Shown piece after piece: positions 22,987 to 35,663 of a stretch of 42,054 bases of DNA; position 1 is the first letter of the stretch; each line of letters starts with the position of its first letter. This DNA comes from Gonium pectorale (lineage: Eukaryota; Chlorophyta; Chlorophyceae; Chlamydomonadales; Volvocaceae): assembly GCA_001584585.1 (NCBI GenBank), contig LSYV01000022.1, positions 1,226,985 to 1,269,038 on the forward strand, read 5' to 3'. The notes below the pieces were generated by a model. It searched no databases. It worked only from the letters and a program-made list of their open reading frames with translations, and was not told the DNA's origin. The position numbers and the translations under genes are program-made.

Positions 22987-25900
22987 ATGGCAACATCCTC
23001 GTCCGCCATGTCCCGCCGGTCTGCCGGCAGGGCACCGGCGGTGCAGCCGACAGTTCCGGCTGTGCGGCGAAGCCTGTTGGCTCCATCGGTTGGGGCCAGG
23101 ACCAGGGTCTATATGGCCGCGGCGCCCGACAACAACGGCTGGGCCCAGGTGCAGACCAGCCAACGGACCGCCCGCGTGTCCCCACCTCAGTCAGAGGCTG
23201 CCGCTAACTCTCCAGCGCCAGCGGCGGCGATAGCGGCCCCTGCGCTAGCCGTGGTTCCGCCGGCGTTTGCCTACCCGGCCCCGGCCAGCGGCACGGTCAC
23301 CTCGTATGAGGACGAATATGCGAGCGTCCCGGGCGGCGAGCTGCCGCTCGAGGAGCAGGCGGCCCGCCTGGAGGCGATGTTGGGCTGGCTTGGGAGCTTG
23401 GGCGCTGGCGGCGTGGAGGAGCGGCTGGAGGCTCTGCGCGGGGTGGACAGCGTTGCGGCCTTCCTGCAGAACCCCCAGTAGGTGGCAGGGCGGTTTGGCG
23501 CCGCTGGGTCTGGATGCAGCGCGTGGCGGGGTGGATGACGGCTGCTGGGCGCTGCGATGTCGAGCACTGCCGCCGATGAGGCTGGCCGGGGCTGGAGAGG
23601 GATGAAGGTCTGTTGAAACCGTATTAGGGGGGCTGCGGCCGCAGGGCGGGGCAGCCGCAGGACGGGATGCTCGTGCGCGGGTCTGGGCCCCGGGGCGTGT
23701 GGGGCGCGTCGCCTTCCACTGACCCAGATCGAATTGCCCTTCAGGGTGAGCGGCCCTGGCCCTGCCTGCGCCTGCGCGGCGTCCAAACCGCGCACCAGCG
23801 TGCGGCCGCGCCCCCGCCTGCGTGTTGGGCCTCGCCCACGCCCGCTTTGCGGCCCCGACCCAGAATGTCTGATCCGGCTCCTTTCGGTGTCCCGCAGGAA
23901 CGCGTCCGTGGTGGCGGCCATGTCACGCATGGACTCGTCCGCGCAGTGGGTGCTGCTATGCCTGCCCGCCATGCTCCAGGAGCATGTGCTCATGGAGCCC
24001 CTGGGAGGTGGGGCAGGGCGGAGCCGGGGCGGGTCGGGGGCCGCGGGCGCAGAGCCTGGCGACGCTGCGTGTTTGTCATCGCGCATCGGGTTGACCGTCG
24101 CTGTCGGCGTTCTCACTGTTAGCATCTGCGTCGAGGCGCCGTTTCCCTGCCCACGCGCTCGCCTCCGCTGTCAGCGCGGTTGCCCCACCACGGCGCCACA
24201 CGACCGTCCTCACCCCTGCGCATGTCCGCCCCCGTTCCCATTTCCATCCCCGTCCACATGCGTGCCAATCTCTCGTGTACCCCCTTCCCGTACGCCGCGC
24301 CCACAGCTGCGCCAAGCGCCCCCGATGCGCTGCTCCCCCGCCTCACGTCGCTGGCCTCCCGACTGGGCCGCGTGGAGACGTTCTACGACAGCGTGGGCGG
24401 CCTGCTGGGCTACCAGCTTAAGAGCCTGCAGCTCATCGTGGCCGGCATGAAGGTGCGGCTGTAGGGAGGGCGGAGGAGGGGGAGCGGAGGGGTGGACGGG
24501 GGCAATGAAGGGGTCTGGCCTGGCGGAGGGCGGTTGGGGGGCAATGGGGGGTGTTGAGGGTGCGGGAGGGTGAAGGAGGGAGCGTACGGGAAATGGGTTG
24601 CGCTGGCGGACAGGCGGACCAGTAACGGGCGGTGGCCGAATGGTAATGCTGCTATGCTGGGTAGCGCACTGCTGCGCGACGTGCTACACTACTGTGACGG
24701 CAGCGTCGCTCCGACGTCGTCACGGCTCGCGAAGGCCCTCAAGTCCGTAACCCTCCCTGGCTGCCTAACCAGGAGAAGTCCGCGCGTAAGAACGCCGAGC
24801 CCCAGCCGCCGCCGGCCGTGGCGCAGTCCACCTCTGTCCCCGCCGCCGCCGCCGCCGCGAGCCAGCCATCGCCCTCTGTGCGCTTCCACGTGCCGCGTGG
24901 AGTTGACCTGGCCGGCGAGGCGGGCAGCGGCGTGGGCGTGGCGGCCGCCGCACAGGGCCTGGCCTCGCTGCCATTCACGGCCGAGATATACCCGGTGGGC
25001 GGCGCGGGCGACCGGCTGGGCCTGGTAGACGAGGTCACGGGCGAGAGCCTGCCGGCAGCCATGCTGCCGTACGCGGGGCGCACGCTGATGGAGGCGCTCA
25101 TCCGCGACCTGCAGGTGTGTGGGGGGTGGGGTGGGGTGATGATAAGGGGGTTAAGGGTGGGGTGAAGCTCATCATGGTCGCCTAGGCCGGTGGAAGAGGA
25201 TGGTGCGTTGGCGTCCGGAGCCAGGGGCGGAGCTGGGCGAACCGCCAAGGGCAGCGGGGTGGCTGCGGGACGCGTTGTAGGCGCATGTTTAGGGGGCAAG
25301 AAGAGCGGTCAAACCAACTCCTCCCGATGGAGTTGAATACCCTGCTCGGCTTCATTTCTCTTCTGCCACCGGGAGGACGCAGCTGGTCTGAGCGCAGCCG
25401 CCTACCCGGCAGCAATTCCATGTCGACTATGGTACACCACCTAAGGCCGCGCCCGCCCGCCCCGTCACGCGCCGCCCCTCCGTGTTGTACGTCCGTACGG
25501 CAGGCCCGCGAGTACCTGTACTTCCAGCTGACAGGCCGCCAGGTGACCACGCCGGTCGCCATCATGACCTCGGACGCCAAGGGCAACCACGGCCGCGTGT
25601 CGGGGCTGCTGGCGGACCTCAACTGGGCGGGCCGCGGGGCGGACTCGTTCCGCCTCTTCCGCCAGCCCATGGTGCCGGTGGTAGGGGTGGAGGACGGCCG
25701 GTGAGCAGGGGAAGGCGGGGGCCTGGGATACTCACTGCGTGGGCAGGCTGGGCGTGACGGATAGGGCTGTTGAGGAATGAGTGTTGCGCGGGAGAAGTGA
25801 ACGGGGAAATTGGGTGGAGAGTGAACAACTGGAGAGTGAACAACTGGAGAGTGAAGAGCGGCCGGCGCTTCGACGGAATGGCAACTCTCTGGAGAGCAGG

Positions 25901-28900
25901 AGTGCGGGAATGCGGGCTACGGGTGACTTGTCGGGTCGGAACCCGCCCGGCCGCGCCCTTGGGGGTGGAACCCTCGCCCTCCGCCGGACGCCGATAACTA
26001 CCGCACCTGCTTTCCTCTAGACACCCGCGCAAACCCCCTTACACATTCTGCGGCGGTGGTCCCTGTGCCTGCCTTGGATCCTGCAGCTGGCTGCTGAGCC
26101 GGCCGCTGGGCCCCATGATGAAGCCAGGCGGCCACGGAGCCATCTGGAAACTTATGTGGGACGAGGGCGTGTTTGAATGGCTCGCCGCCAACGGCCGCCG
26201 CGCCGCGCTGGTGCGCCAGATCTCCAACCCCATCGCCGGCACCGACACCACGCTGCTCGCGCTGGCGGGCGCCGGCTTCGCGCGCCGCGGCGGCGGCGGC
26301 TCGGCCTTCGGCTTCATGTCGTGCGAGCGCGCCGTCGGCGCCGCGGAGGGCATGAACGTGCTGGCGGAGCGGCGGCGCTGGGTGCCCGACGGCGCTGGCG
26401 GCGGGCGCTGGTCGTACGAGTACGGCGTTACGAACGTGGAGTACACGGAGTTCGAGAAGCTGGGGCTGAACGACGAGGCGGTGGCGGCGGGCTCTAAGAC
26501 GTCGGTGTTCCCCGCCAACACCAACGTGCTGTTTGTTGGGCTGCCCGGCGCGCGGCGCGTGGTGGCGGACGTGAGTGGCGAGGTCCGGGTGCTGGCTTGT
26601 GGGCGCGGGGTTGCTGTGCACCTGGCGGTGTAGGCCCCGAACAGCGCTCTCCTCGTCCCCAATGCACGGTGACCAGAGGCTCATGTGCTCTCCGCTCTTC
26701 ATGTCCACAGTCCACATGTCCACGTGTGTGCCAGCACGCTCCACGCTCCACGGTCCCTCCAGTCATCCTCACCATCATACAGGCATCGCCCGACCCCCAC
26801 GCCCCGCCCCGCCTCCCCCCGGCTGCATTCTTAACCTCCACGCGCAGGCCATTGCCCGCGGCGACGGCGAGCAGCTGCTGCCCGGCCTCATCTTCAATCT
26901 CAACAAGAAGGTCGCATACACCGACCCGCTGGAGGGCGGCACGCGGCAGGTGGGCTGGGGGAACCGGGCGGCGAGGGGGCGACCTTCCGCCATGGCTCGG
27001 GAGAGGGGGCATGGCGCATGGGCCTGGGCATGATCAAGGCGGGGTGCCGGGTGCTGGAGAAAACGTTATGGCCGGTGGCCCGTTCCGTTCTGTGGTCGAT
27101 GGACGCGGGCGCAGTTGCACCGGCCGGCGCGGGTGTTTCATGTGTTCACATCATGCGCTCGCCGAGCCGTGGCTTGGCGCGTATCCGCTGCTGTTCGATG
27201 CGATGGATGGGTCGGCGCATGGCCGCCGAGACCTGCACAATAGCGACTACGGTACCAGCGCCCACAAACGCACGCGCGCGCCCACATGTCGTTCGCATTT
27301 TGAACACGCCGTTCCCCCACGTTCCCCCACGCCGTTCATGCCCACATGTGCACATCTCCCATCGCATCCTCTCGCGCCCGCAGGTGACCGCGGGGCGCAT
27401 GGAGAGCACGATGCAGAACCTGGCCGACTACCTGGCCGACCGCTTCGAGCGGCCCCTGGAGCCGCAGCAGCTCTCCAGCTCGCAGTGAGTACCGGTACCC
27501 GGGCGCGCGAGTGTTTCCGCCCCGGGGTGTGATGGAACATCAAGCCGCGCACAGTGTCTGCGATCGGAGAGCTGCTGTTCCCGGAGCCCGGGAGAAGCCC
27601 TGCGCCGCTAAATGGTCATGTTTGCAACGCGGGCCCTCATCCAGAGAAAGTTGAAATCAACGGATCGCATACGCACCGCCTCTGCGCGAGGCTGTGGCCG
27701 GATCCCAGCTTGCCCCAACAATACGACGTCCATACCTATGTCCTCAAACTCCCCCCCCCCACACACACACCCGATCCCCTCGCCCGCCAGGCTGTCGACC
27801 TTCATGGTCAGTAACCTGCGCCGCAAGGTGACCTCCTCCGCCAAGAAGCGCCGCGAGCCGGGCAGCGCCCGCATCGCGCAGACGCCTGACGGCTCCTTCT
27901 ACGACCTGCAGCGCAACGCCTGGCAGATCCTGCAGCGTTGCGGCCTCAAGAACGTGCCCGAGCCGGGCAGCCCCGAGCAGTACCTCGAGAAGGTGGGGTG
28001 CTAGCGTCGCGTGGGGCGGGAGGGAGGGGCCCCCAAGGGGCGGGTTGCAAATAAGGTAAGGGGCGGAGTCAGGGTCTGCACACCGCAGTGTTCAAAACGT
28101 GCGGTCTGCATGTGCTTCACCTCTTCCTGCCTAACCTCCGCTGCCCTGCCTCCCCACACACGCGCGAACATACTCCCCGCAGGGCCCCGGCTTCATCTTC
28201 CTGTTCCACCCCGCGCTGGGGCCGCTGTGGGACGTGATCAGCCAGAAGATCGTGGGCGGCTCGCTGACTCACGGGTCGGAGATGGTCTTGGAGGTGGCCG
28301 AGGCGCGCCTGTGCGACGTGCACGTGGACGGCAGCTTCCAGGTGAGCCCCGGCTGCGTGGACAGCCAACCAAACGAACGGCTACCGCACCCCCGCCTCGC
28401 ATATGCGCTTTGGATCTCGACGGAACGGGTCGCAAGGTGAACCGAAGGACCTGCACCGTGCACTTTGGTTGTCGTCGCCGCGGATGTAGCGCAAGGAACG
28501 CAAGAGGATATCCGACTCAGGCATCTGCGCTCACCTTCCTCAGTCGCGCTCCTCCTCACCACTCATGTCAGGTGATGCACTTCTGCATTCCCTCCACCCT
28601 ACTATTCATATCCCTGCTCCGCCCCCTCCCCTCCCGTCTCCTCCTCAGGTCTACGCAGACAACGTGATGGGCCACTTGGAGGCCAAGGGCGGCGCGGCCG
28701 CCGCCTCCCCCTCCCCCTTCCCTTCGAGCCCCTCCGCCGGCACGCTGGCTATCAGCAGCCTGCTCAACGGCACCACCGAGATGGCGCTGCCACCCCACCA
28801 GCAGCAGCTGGCGCAGCAGCTGGCCATGGGAGCCGGCGGCGCGGGCTCGGGCGCATCGGCGCCGCCCGGCGGCGCCGCCGGACTGCTGCGCTACAGCCGC

Positions 28901-29648
28901 CGCTGCGGGCGCATCCAGATGGTCAACGTGCGCGTGCGCAACGCGGGCATCGACTGGGCGGCGCCGAGCAACGTGTACTGGAAGCACCAGGTGGGTGATC
29001 GGTTGGGGGCTTGTACCATGGGCGGCTGGCCGTAGGGGTCTCTCCTGTGTCCACTTATTGCGGCGCCCGGCGACATGTACCTCGGAAGAGCGGGTGGGCT
29101 GGCGATGCATCGCCGGGCCTTTCCGTTATGGGCTTGGGGGGGTCTTTCTTTGCGGGTTGGGCGCGACGGAGAGCTGCAGGGGGCCTGGGACAGGGCAAAG
29201 CCCTGCGGCTTGTGTTTAAATCCTTGACAGCGTACCTCAATGCCGAAGAACCCTCGACCCTCAACTCACCCCCAAACCCTAAACGCAGGTGTCTCGCAAG
29301 GAGTCGTGCAAGGTTGTGCTTCTGGGACAGTCCGAGTTCGAAGCACATGACGTGACCATCCCCGGCAACGTGACCTTTGTGGTCCCGGACGGCTTCCGCA
29401 TGTCGCTCAGCGCCGCCGCCGACGGCACCCTGCTGCGCCGCCTGACACCGCTGGCGGCGGCGCCGCCCGAGGCCGGCGGCGGCCTGACACCGTCGTGGGA
29501 GTGGCAGTACGTGCTGGACACGTCGGGTGCTGTACGGCTGTCGTACGTGAGCAGCGGCCCGCGCGTGCCGGCGGGCACCATGGCGACCGTGATGGCGGCG
29601 GCGGAGAGCCGCAACAGCGGGCAGTATGTGCTGGACTTCACCATCTAA
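22987..29648 (+). CDS. UGP3: Plastid UDP-glucose pyrophosphorylase UGP3
   Basis: UGP3 makes UDP-glucose from UTP and glucose-1-phosphate in plastids and feeds SQD1 in sulfolipid synthesis. Twelve exons join in phase: 22987-23477, 23898-24007, 24307-24452, 24773-25114, 25504-25700, 26087-26570, 26848-26949, 27384-27484, 27791-27992, 28183-28341, 28649-28990 and 29289-29648, giving about 1011 residues. The N-terminus is Ser/Arg/Ala-rich like a plastid transit peptide. The nucleotide-binding loop is VGGAGDRLG at 324-332, followed by LPAAMLPYAGRTLMEALIRD, MMKPGGHGAIWKL near 439-451, FPANTNVLFVGLPG, RRKVTSSAKK near 668-677, and a C-terminal beta-helix-like part. This order matches the Arabidopsis UGP3 sequence as I remember it. 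In-frame stops directly behind exons 1 and 3 lie within the splice donor regions. Algal insertions include an Ala/Pro/Ser stretch in exon 11. Confidence 0.95.
25816..25855. repeat. 15-bp tandem repeat, 2.7 copies
   Basis: GGAGAGTGAACAACT is repeated head to tail in the fifth intron of UGP3. Confidence 0.9.
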
Positions 29649-30267
29649 GAAGCACTCCTCCGTTGCGTCTTGGGTCTTGTCATATGGGCTGGGCAGGCAG
29701 CCAGTCGAGGCGCACGGAGCGTCAGGGCCCCGAGTTTGGATCCGTGCCAAAACCCAGCATCCGCACCAATGGCTGTCACGGGAACAGCTCTTTCGAGTCG
29801 GCCCAATTGTAGGGAGTAAAGGGTGCCAGGAGGTAGCAAGACGTGCGAACGGGAAGGTGTCAGCGGATGAGGCCATGTGTACTTCAGGGCTGGAACTGCT
29901 GCCCTTGACTTGGTAGCGCAGCGCTGGAGGCCTGTGGGTTTGTTGGTTTGTGGGTTTTCGGGTTGCGACGGGCTGGAGCTGACGTGGCATGCCGCGTGCG
30001 GGGATCATGTTCGTGAGAGTTCGCAGAGGTGGAGTGAGCATTGAAGGTGTGGACAGACGCAGGATTGGCCGCAGCGTGCATGCACCGCCGTCAGCGCCGC
30101 GGCGGCAGTTGGGAACCGGGTAGCATCTGTGGGCGGTAGGTGCTGGTGTGGGCGACGGTCGAGGGCTCTTGACGCGTCCTCTTTCTGGTTGCCATGGTGG
30201 CTGGCGGTTGATGCCTAGAAGGTGGCAGTTGAGCGGTTGTACGAACATTTGGTTGGAAGCCGGGCCA

Positions 30268-30272
30268 TGTAA
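30268..30272 (+). terminator. TGTAA poly(A) signal of UGP3
   Basis: This is the first TGTAA on the plus strand behind the UGP3 stop, about 620 bases downstream. Further TGTAA motifs at 30839 and 31215 could act instead. Confidence 0.45.
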
Positions 30273-32208
30273 CACTGCCCGTTGTGGTGCGCTAGGCTGC
30301 GAGCTGTAGCCTTGGGGGCCTTGCTTTCGTTGGCAGCGGCTCGTGGCCTATACGCCCGGCTGCAGTTCGCGGCTGTTGTTGTATAACAAGAATACCGTTA
30401 AGTTTACCACATATGAAATGTGCGTTGCTGTACATGTGCGCCGTATGGTACGTGGCCGCATGGCGCCGTCGAGGGCGCCAGGGACTGCTGAGGCCGAGGC
30501 AGTGCATTGGTCTGTGCGCTCGAGCGACCTGGCTTCCCTCCCGGCAGCGCACTCCGTTGCGCTACGCCGAGGAGGTAAGATTAGCCGCTCCCGCCGTCTT
30601 GCTGCCACGTGCTGTGAGCGTGCGTGTGAAGAGTAGAGGCATGGAGGGGCATGGTAGGGCTGCACCAGTTGCAGATTCCTGGTGGCAGATGTCGTACGCC
30701 CGGCTGGGGAGAAAAGGCCGTCATGGTAGTTGCCTTGGTGCCTCCCTTGCCACCTACAGTTGTACTCCGTAGTTCCTTTGCTGGCATTGTATGGGTTGGA
30801 GACGCCGTGACATGCGATCCACTGTTTATCAGCTGAGGTGTAACAGCAGTAACACAGGTACCGCGCCTGTTTTCCTGCATTTGTCTTCTCCGCCAGCTAG
30901 GGTATTTGCGCTGCCGTGCGTCCATGAGTTGTATCCCCGTACTGGCCCATCCGCTGCCTGGCTGCCTCGGTGAGCTTGCGAGCCCCGATGAGTGTCAGCT
31001 ATGCAGTGGACTGCTTTCACTCAGTGCACAGCTCCCGTTCCGAATTCGCTGTGCCTTGCCTGCCGCGGAACCTCGACAAGAGCCACATGCTTATCGCATG
31101 GGGAGCAACTCGAACCGCAACTGCTTGGTTTTGGAAAGAGGTTTGGGGCTTGAGGCCGAGCTGCTCGATAGTACGTAGTTCGGCGAGCCCCGCCGCCTAT
31201 GCTCCTCAGGGAGTTGTAAGGCGTGCATCAAAGGCCGTGACCAAGCACTCCAAGCGTGCGCCTCAGCCATCCCCCCCTCCCAGGCAAGTGGGTATGCGGA
31301 TCTTTGTTCGTATGGTAACCATCCCTCGCGAGTCCTTCTCTGCCTGCCTTATGTTTGCGTCGTGAAATTGCATTGGGGACCGATGACAGATTGTGTTCGG
31401 GCTGGGGAGCATGGCCTTGCAGACCACTACTGCACAGAGAACCTTCCCCGCGCGAGGCTCCCTGGCACACATGCCGTCCTGGCCGAATTACACCCTCGGG
31501 TTTGTATGTCCGTAGAGGCTGCCTTCCCCGTTTCTGGTTCTCTTTTTTACGAATTAGCGCTCCGTGGTTATTATCAGTGCCATCGGTGAGGCCGACAGGC
31601 GACATGGAAGGGCGATGGACTAACAGGTGACGGCGAGCCAGGCGGTTGACGTTCGCCTCTCAACCCAGACCCTTTCACGTGCGCAACAGGGTCATCATGG
31701 AACCCGGCCTTGCCTCTTGCCCGGGCGTTGTAGCTTGTAGGCTGCGGGTCAGGAACACCAGACCTCGTGATCCGAGTTGCGACTACTCGTTAGCTGCCGC
31801 CATCTGGAACCCAAGTGCGAGGGACCTTCCACCTCGGCCGCAGCAGGCGCCCGAAAATGTGCGACCACCTGACTTTTATGAGTGCTCCCTACATCCGCTG
31901 AGCAGCAGCTAGTGACCCACGGGTCGCGCAGTCAAACTTACTCGATCCCTCGCGACCACGGCCGCCTATCACGAACCCATCCGCGATTTCACGCGTGACA
32001 GCTTTGCCCGGCTAGTCCACAGCACCGGACCGTTTAGAGTCACGCAAGGGACTGCTGCAGTGCTGCTTGCTTCTGGCACCGTTACGTCGCGGGCGCTGCG
32101 TCGCGGGCAGTAGCAGGCTCGCCGCGAGCAGCAGGCCTCCCAGCCGTGGCATACTGCCCACACCAGCCGGTGACTCCCTCACAACTTTTGGAGGGTACAT
32201 TACAAAGG
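30273..32208. other. Intergenic region between UGP3 and the RING-CH gene
   Basis: No open frame here has a recognisable domain. The right part must contain the promoter and 5' UTR of the RING-CH gene. One inverted copy of a dispersed repeat lies at 31491-31549. Confidence 0.5.
31491..31549 (-). repeat. Inverted copy of the dispersed repeat family
   Basis: The minus strand reads AAAAAAGAGAACCAGAAAC, then GCCTCTACGGACATAC and CCCGAGGGTG. The same blocks occur in the same order at 37023-37118. Confidence 0.7.
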
Positions 32209-35200
32209 ATGAACGAGCCAGTGCACGTCGGCTCGGCGTCGGCGGCTGTCGGCTGGGCACCAGGCTCCGTCTCTGCCGCGTCCGGCCTCGAGGGCTGCAG
32301 GCACCTGCGCGAGGGGCCGTCGACGACACGGGACGCGCGAGGGTCTGACAGCGGCAGCGCGGACGGCGACGTGTGCTGGCTGTGCCTGGGCGGAGAGGAC
32401 GAGGGACTCGGCCGCCTGGTGGCCCCCTGCAGGTGCGGCTCAGGGCCGCACATTTCTATCTTGAGATTGCCCCCGACCCCACACTGCCCTCACACTGCCA
32501 CGCCCGGACGCTGTGTACCTTGCACCCAGTCTGTGGAAGCACGCTCCCCTGCTCAGATACCGTGTTGGTCGCGTGGGCCGCCACGTCCCATAGTGCTCTC
32601 CCGCCCCGTTCCCGCGGCCCCAGGTGCCCCAGGCTGTGCCACCCAGGCTGCCTCTCGCGCTGGCAGCTGCACTGCGCCGGGCGACAGTGAGTGGTGGGGG
32701 GCCATGCTACTACTTGCTCTGTTGAGGTTGTGACAAGGCGATTCCCAGCACGGTGCTCCTCGTCTATGGTACCCTTGGCTTATGGGCGGGCGCGTAAACC
32801 AGCACCATGTAACCAAAGTTCGGCCGCTTCATATTGCGGCGGGTATGGATGTCTGAGCTAGCTGTACGACTGGCATGCACACGAAATCCAAATTTGCTAC
32901 CGGTACGGGCGCTGCGGATCCAGAGCCCTATCACATTGCTACATGCCAGCCAAGGCAGGTGCTGGTACGTCTGCCACCTCGGCCCCGAATCCGGTCCCGA
33001 TCCGCCCTTTTCCACGACCGCACATTGACGTGTGCCGCACCGCGCATCCATCCGGACCCGCCTCCCACCAACGCTCCCGACATCGCTCATGCCTTGATGC
33101 GATTCGACCAGGGAGGAGAAGTTGTGTCGCTTCTGCGGTGATACGCTCCCCGACTGGCGCCACGTGCCGCCCGCCGGCCTGGTCGTCGAGGGCTGCATGC
33201 CGCCGCCGCCGCCGGCCGTGGAGGCGCCGCCGGCATATATGCGCATCAGCTACAACGGCAGGAGGTAGGGCGGGGCAGGGACAGGGCGGGGCACTCGCAG
33301 CTGCAAGGCCGTAGAAGTTGAACGCGCCAAACGGAACGCTGGAATGCTTGCCTTTATGCTGCCCCCGTGGGTCAGCTCCAAGGTGCGATGAATCACCTCC
33401 CCTGCGGCCACGTACGTGTGCTCTCCCGCCCGGCAGCCACAAGATCCGTGTACGGCCCGGCCCCGAGGGCACCCGACAGTTCATCGAAGACTGCCGCCAG
33501 CTGGTAGGTGTTTTGCGTTTGTTGGATGGTCGTTCGCCGCTGGCAGCTAGCCGTGGGGCATCGCTGGTTCTCCATCAGGGTGGACTACTGCCCAGCTGCA
33601 GCGGACGGACATTGGGGCCGGGCTGCAACATGCACGTTCACGCAGCCGCAGGTGCATTCCTCGCTTCGCACCTAGCAGCTTTGCTTGCACCCTTTGCATC
33701 CTTTGCACGCGACGGCGTCCTTTTGGGCCGTGATGGCAAAGGCCCTCCCTCACACACGTACCGTACAGAGGCATCGCGCCGCCCGTATGACGCACATCCC
33801 TCTCAGCCACCCGTGCAGCCTTGCACCCAGCAGCCCGCCGTGTGCCCGACGCGCCCCATGCCCGGGCACGCTGATTATTGCCGCCCCGCCACGCGCGTTC
33901 AGAGTACAAACAGCTGGTCCCATTCACTCCAAACACACGCCCGCAGCTCAAGATCCCGACGCACCTCGACTTTGACGTCGTGTTCCACTGCAAGGTGAGG
34001 CTTGTTGAGGGATAAAGTCGGATGCGTTCTCGCTAGCAAGGCTCCCCGCGCGCACGCACGGCCACCATGCATTCAGACCCAAGGTGAGGCCCGCGGGTCA
34101 TCAAGGGATTGGGAACCGGTGCACCAAAACACGGGGCGGGGAACAGCGCCGAGCAGCGCATGGGGATGGGCTGGCCCACTGCAGCGGGTCCAACGGGGCC
34201 GGTTCCCTATGGACAACGGCACTGCAGCGGGCTGTGCTGTGCAGTGTGCCCAAGCTGACCGGCTGACCAGCTGACATGGGGAATGCGGCGCTGCCGCCGA
34301 CTTTCCTTTCCTCGGGGGTCCGCCGGGGAACGGAGATCTGTGCCCTGAGCGCATCGTCTGCTGCACGGGCCGGCGTCGCTGCGCGCTCCGCCATGCGGTC
34401 AGGCCAGCACATCGCGTCACACCGCCGGACGGGCCAGGGGGCCAGGGGGCCAATGCAGCGCCGGCTGACGGATAGGCAGGCATCGTGGGCGCAGCCCTGA
34501 GGTGGGGAAAGGCGCGCAGCGACGGCTTAGATCCTTCCGCTGTGGCACGGGGCACGAGAGGAATTCAGGCCGCGTAGCGGACTACCGCCGGCGCGCTCGC
34601 GGCGTCTCCACCCGCATGCGACCCCTTGCAGGGCTGGGCATCCACTCGCTGAAAGGAAACACCACACCTCTATGGACATACGCTGAGCGCACCGCCCGCT
34701 CACTGCCGTGCCGTCCCCGCCGCCGCCGCCGTCGCCCTGCAGGAGCCCGCGACGCAGTCGGACCTGCGCTTCCGCGGCCTCGACGCCTTCGACGCCGCCG
34801 TCTACTGCGCCAGCCTAGCAAACCACGCCGCCGCAGCCGCGCAACAGCAGCAGCAGCAGCAGCCTCTGCAAACGCCGGCGGACCAGGGCATGCAGCAGCA
34901 GGCGTCCGCGCCGTGCCCCCTGCCGGCGCCGCCGCCGCCGCCGCCCCGGCCGCTGGTGCGGGCCACCAGCGAAATGGCGCAGGAGCTCGCACGACTGGCG
35001 GCGGACGCCTTGACCTCCAGCGGCGGCGCCGCCACCGCCGACGGCCTTGACGCCAACGCCGGCGGCGCCGGCATCGGCATCGAGGACGCAGACGTCGACA
35101 TGGCGGAGGCAGCCGGTGGGCCGTACCTTCATGAGTCAGACGGCGATGCGGCGGGTGGAAGGGATGACACCGGCTTCTGGCATTACCGAACGTCGTCACC

Positions 35201-35663
35201 CCGTGTGCCTCACGCGGAGGGGGAGCTCGCCGCCGGGGGACACTCCGCGGGGGGCCGCGAGGGGCGCAGCAGCAGCAGCAGCAGGCAGAGGGCGGACAGA
35301 ATTGACGGTGGCGGCCGCAGCGCGCCGGGATGGCGCAGCGGCGGCGGCAGCGACGCCGGAGGGCGGGCCCACAACCGCAATCGAGGCCGGCGTGGCCGCG
35401 TGGCGCCAGAGGAGCACCCTCCGTACGCCTCAGGAGTTGTGCCGTACATCGGCTCGGAGTCGCCGTCGTCGGCGGCAGCTTTTGACTCCGAGGACGGCGA
35501 CGCGCCGGTCGCCAGGGGCTTCAGCAGCGGCGGCGGTGACGTCAGCAGCGTTGGCGTCAGTGGCGGCGGCGGCGGAAGTCCCGGGCTGCCGGGGTCCCTG
35601 GCGAGCCTGGCAGCGGCTGTGGGCAACGTGATCGGCGCCTTCCGGCGGTGCGGAAGCTGCTGA
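32209..35663 (+). CDS. RING-CH protein with beta-grasp-like domain
   Basis: Six exons join in phase: 32209-32432, 32624-32686, 33112-33264, 33437-33503, 33947-33994 and 34743-35663, giving about 491 residues. A C4HC3 RING-CH finger spans Cys56, Cys59, Cys74, Cys76, His81, Cys84, Cys101 and Cys104 (CWLC, PCRC, HPGC, CRFC), with the typical LSRWQLH between. RING-CH proteins are E3 ubiquitin ligases; the membrane segments usual in MARCH ligases are absent. Residues about 138-215 (MRISYNGRSHKIRVRPGPEG, FIEDCRQLLKIP, DFDVVFHCKEP, FRGLDAFDAAVYCASL) look like a PB1- or ubiquitin-like fold, by inference. The remainder is Gln-, Ala-, Gly- and Ser-rich and probably disordered. From memory, this pairing is expanded in Chlamydomonas-type algae. 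The start is the first ATG in frame after a pyrimidine-rich leader. The substrate is unknown. Confidence 0.85.

Noticed and set aside
22987..23481. A separate 164-residue plastid protein ending at 23481
   Set aside because: The TAG overlaps a splice donor, and the spliced product continues in phase into exons that match UGP3.
29055..30275. 406-codon minus-strand open frame
   Set aside because: It is antisense to the last exon and intron of UGP3 and owes its openness to the codon bias of that exon.
32433..32460. Reading through the exon 1 donor of the RING-CH gene to give PCRCGSGPH
   Set aside because: It resembles a RING-CH loop, but the frame then lacks the downstream His/Cys ligands, whereas splicing supplies HPGC and CRFC in phase.
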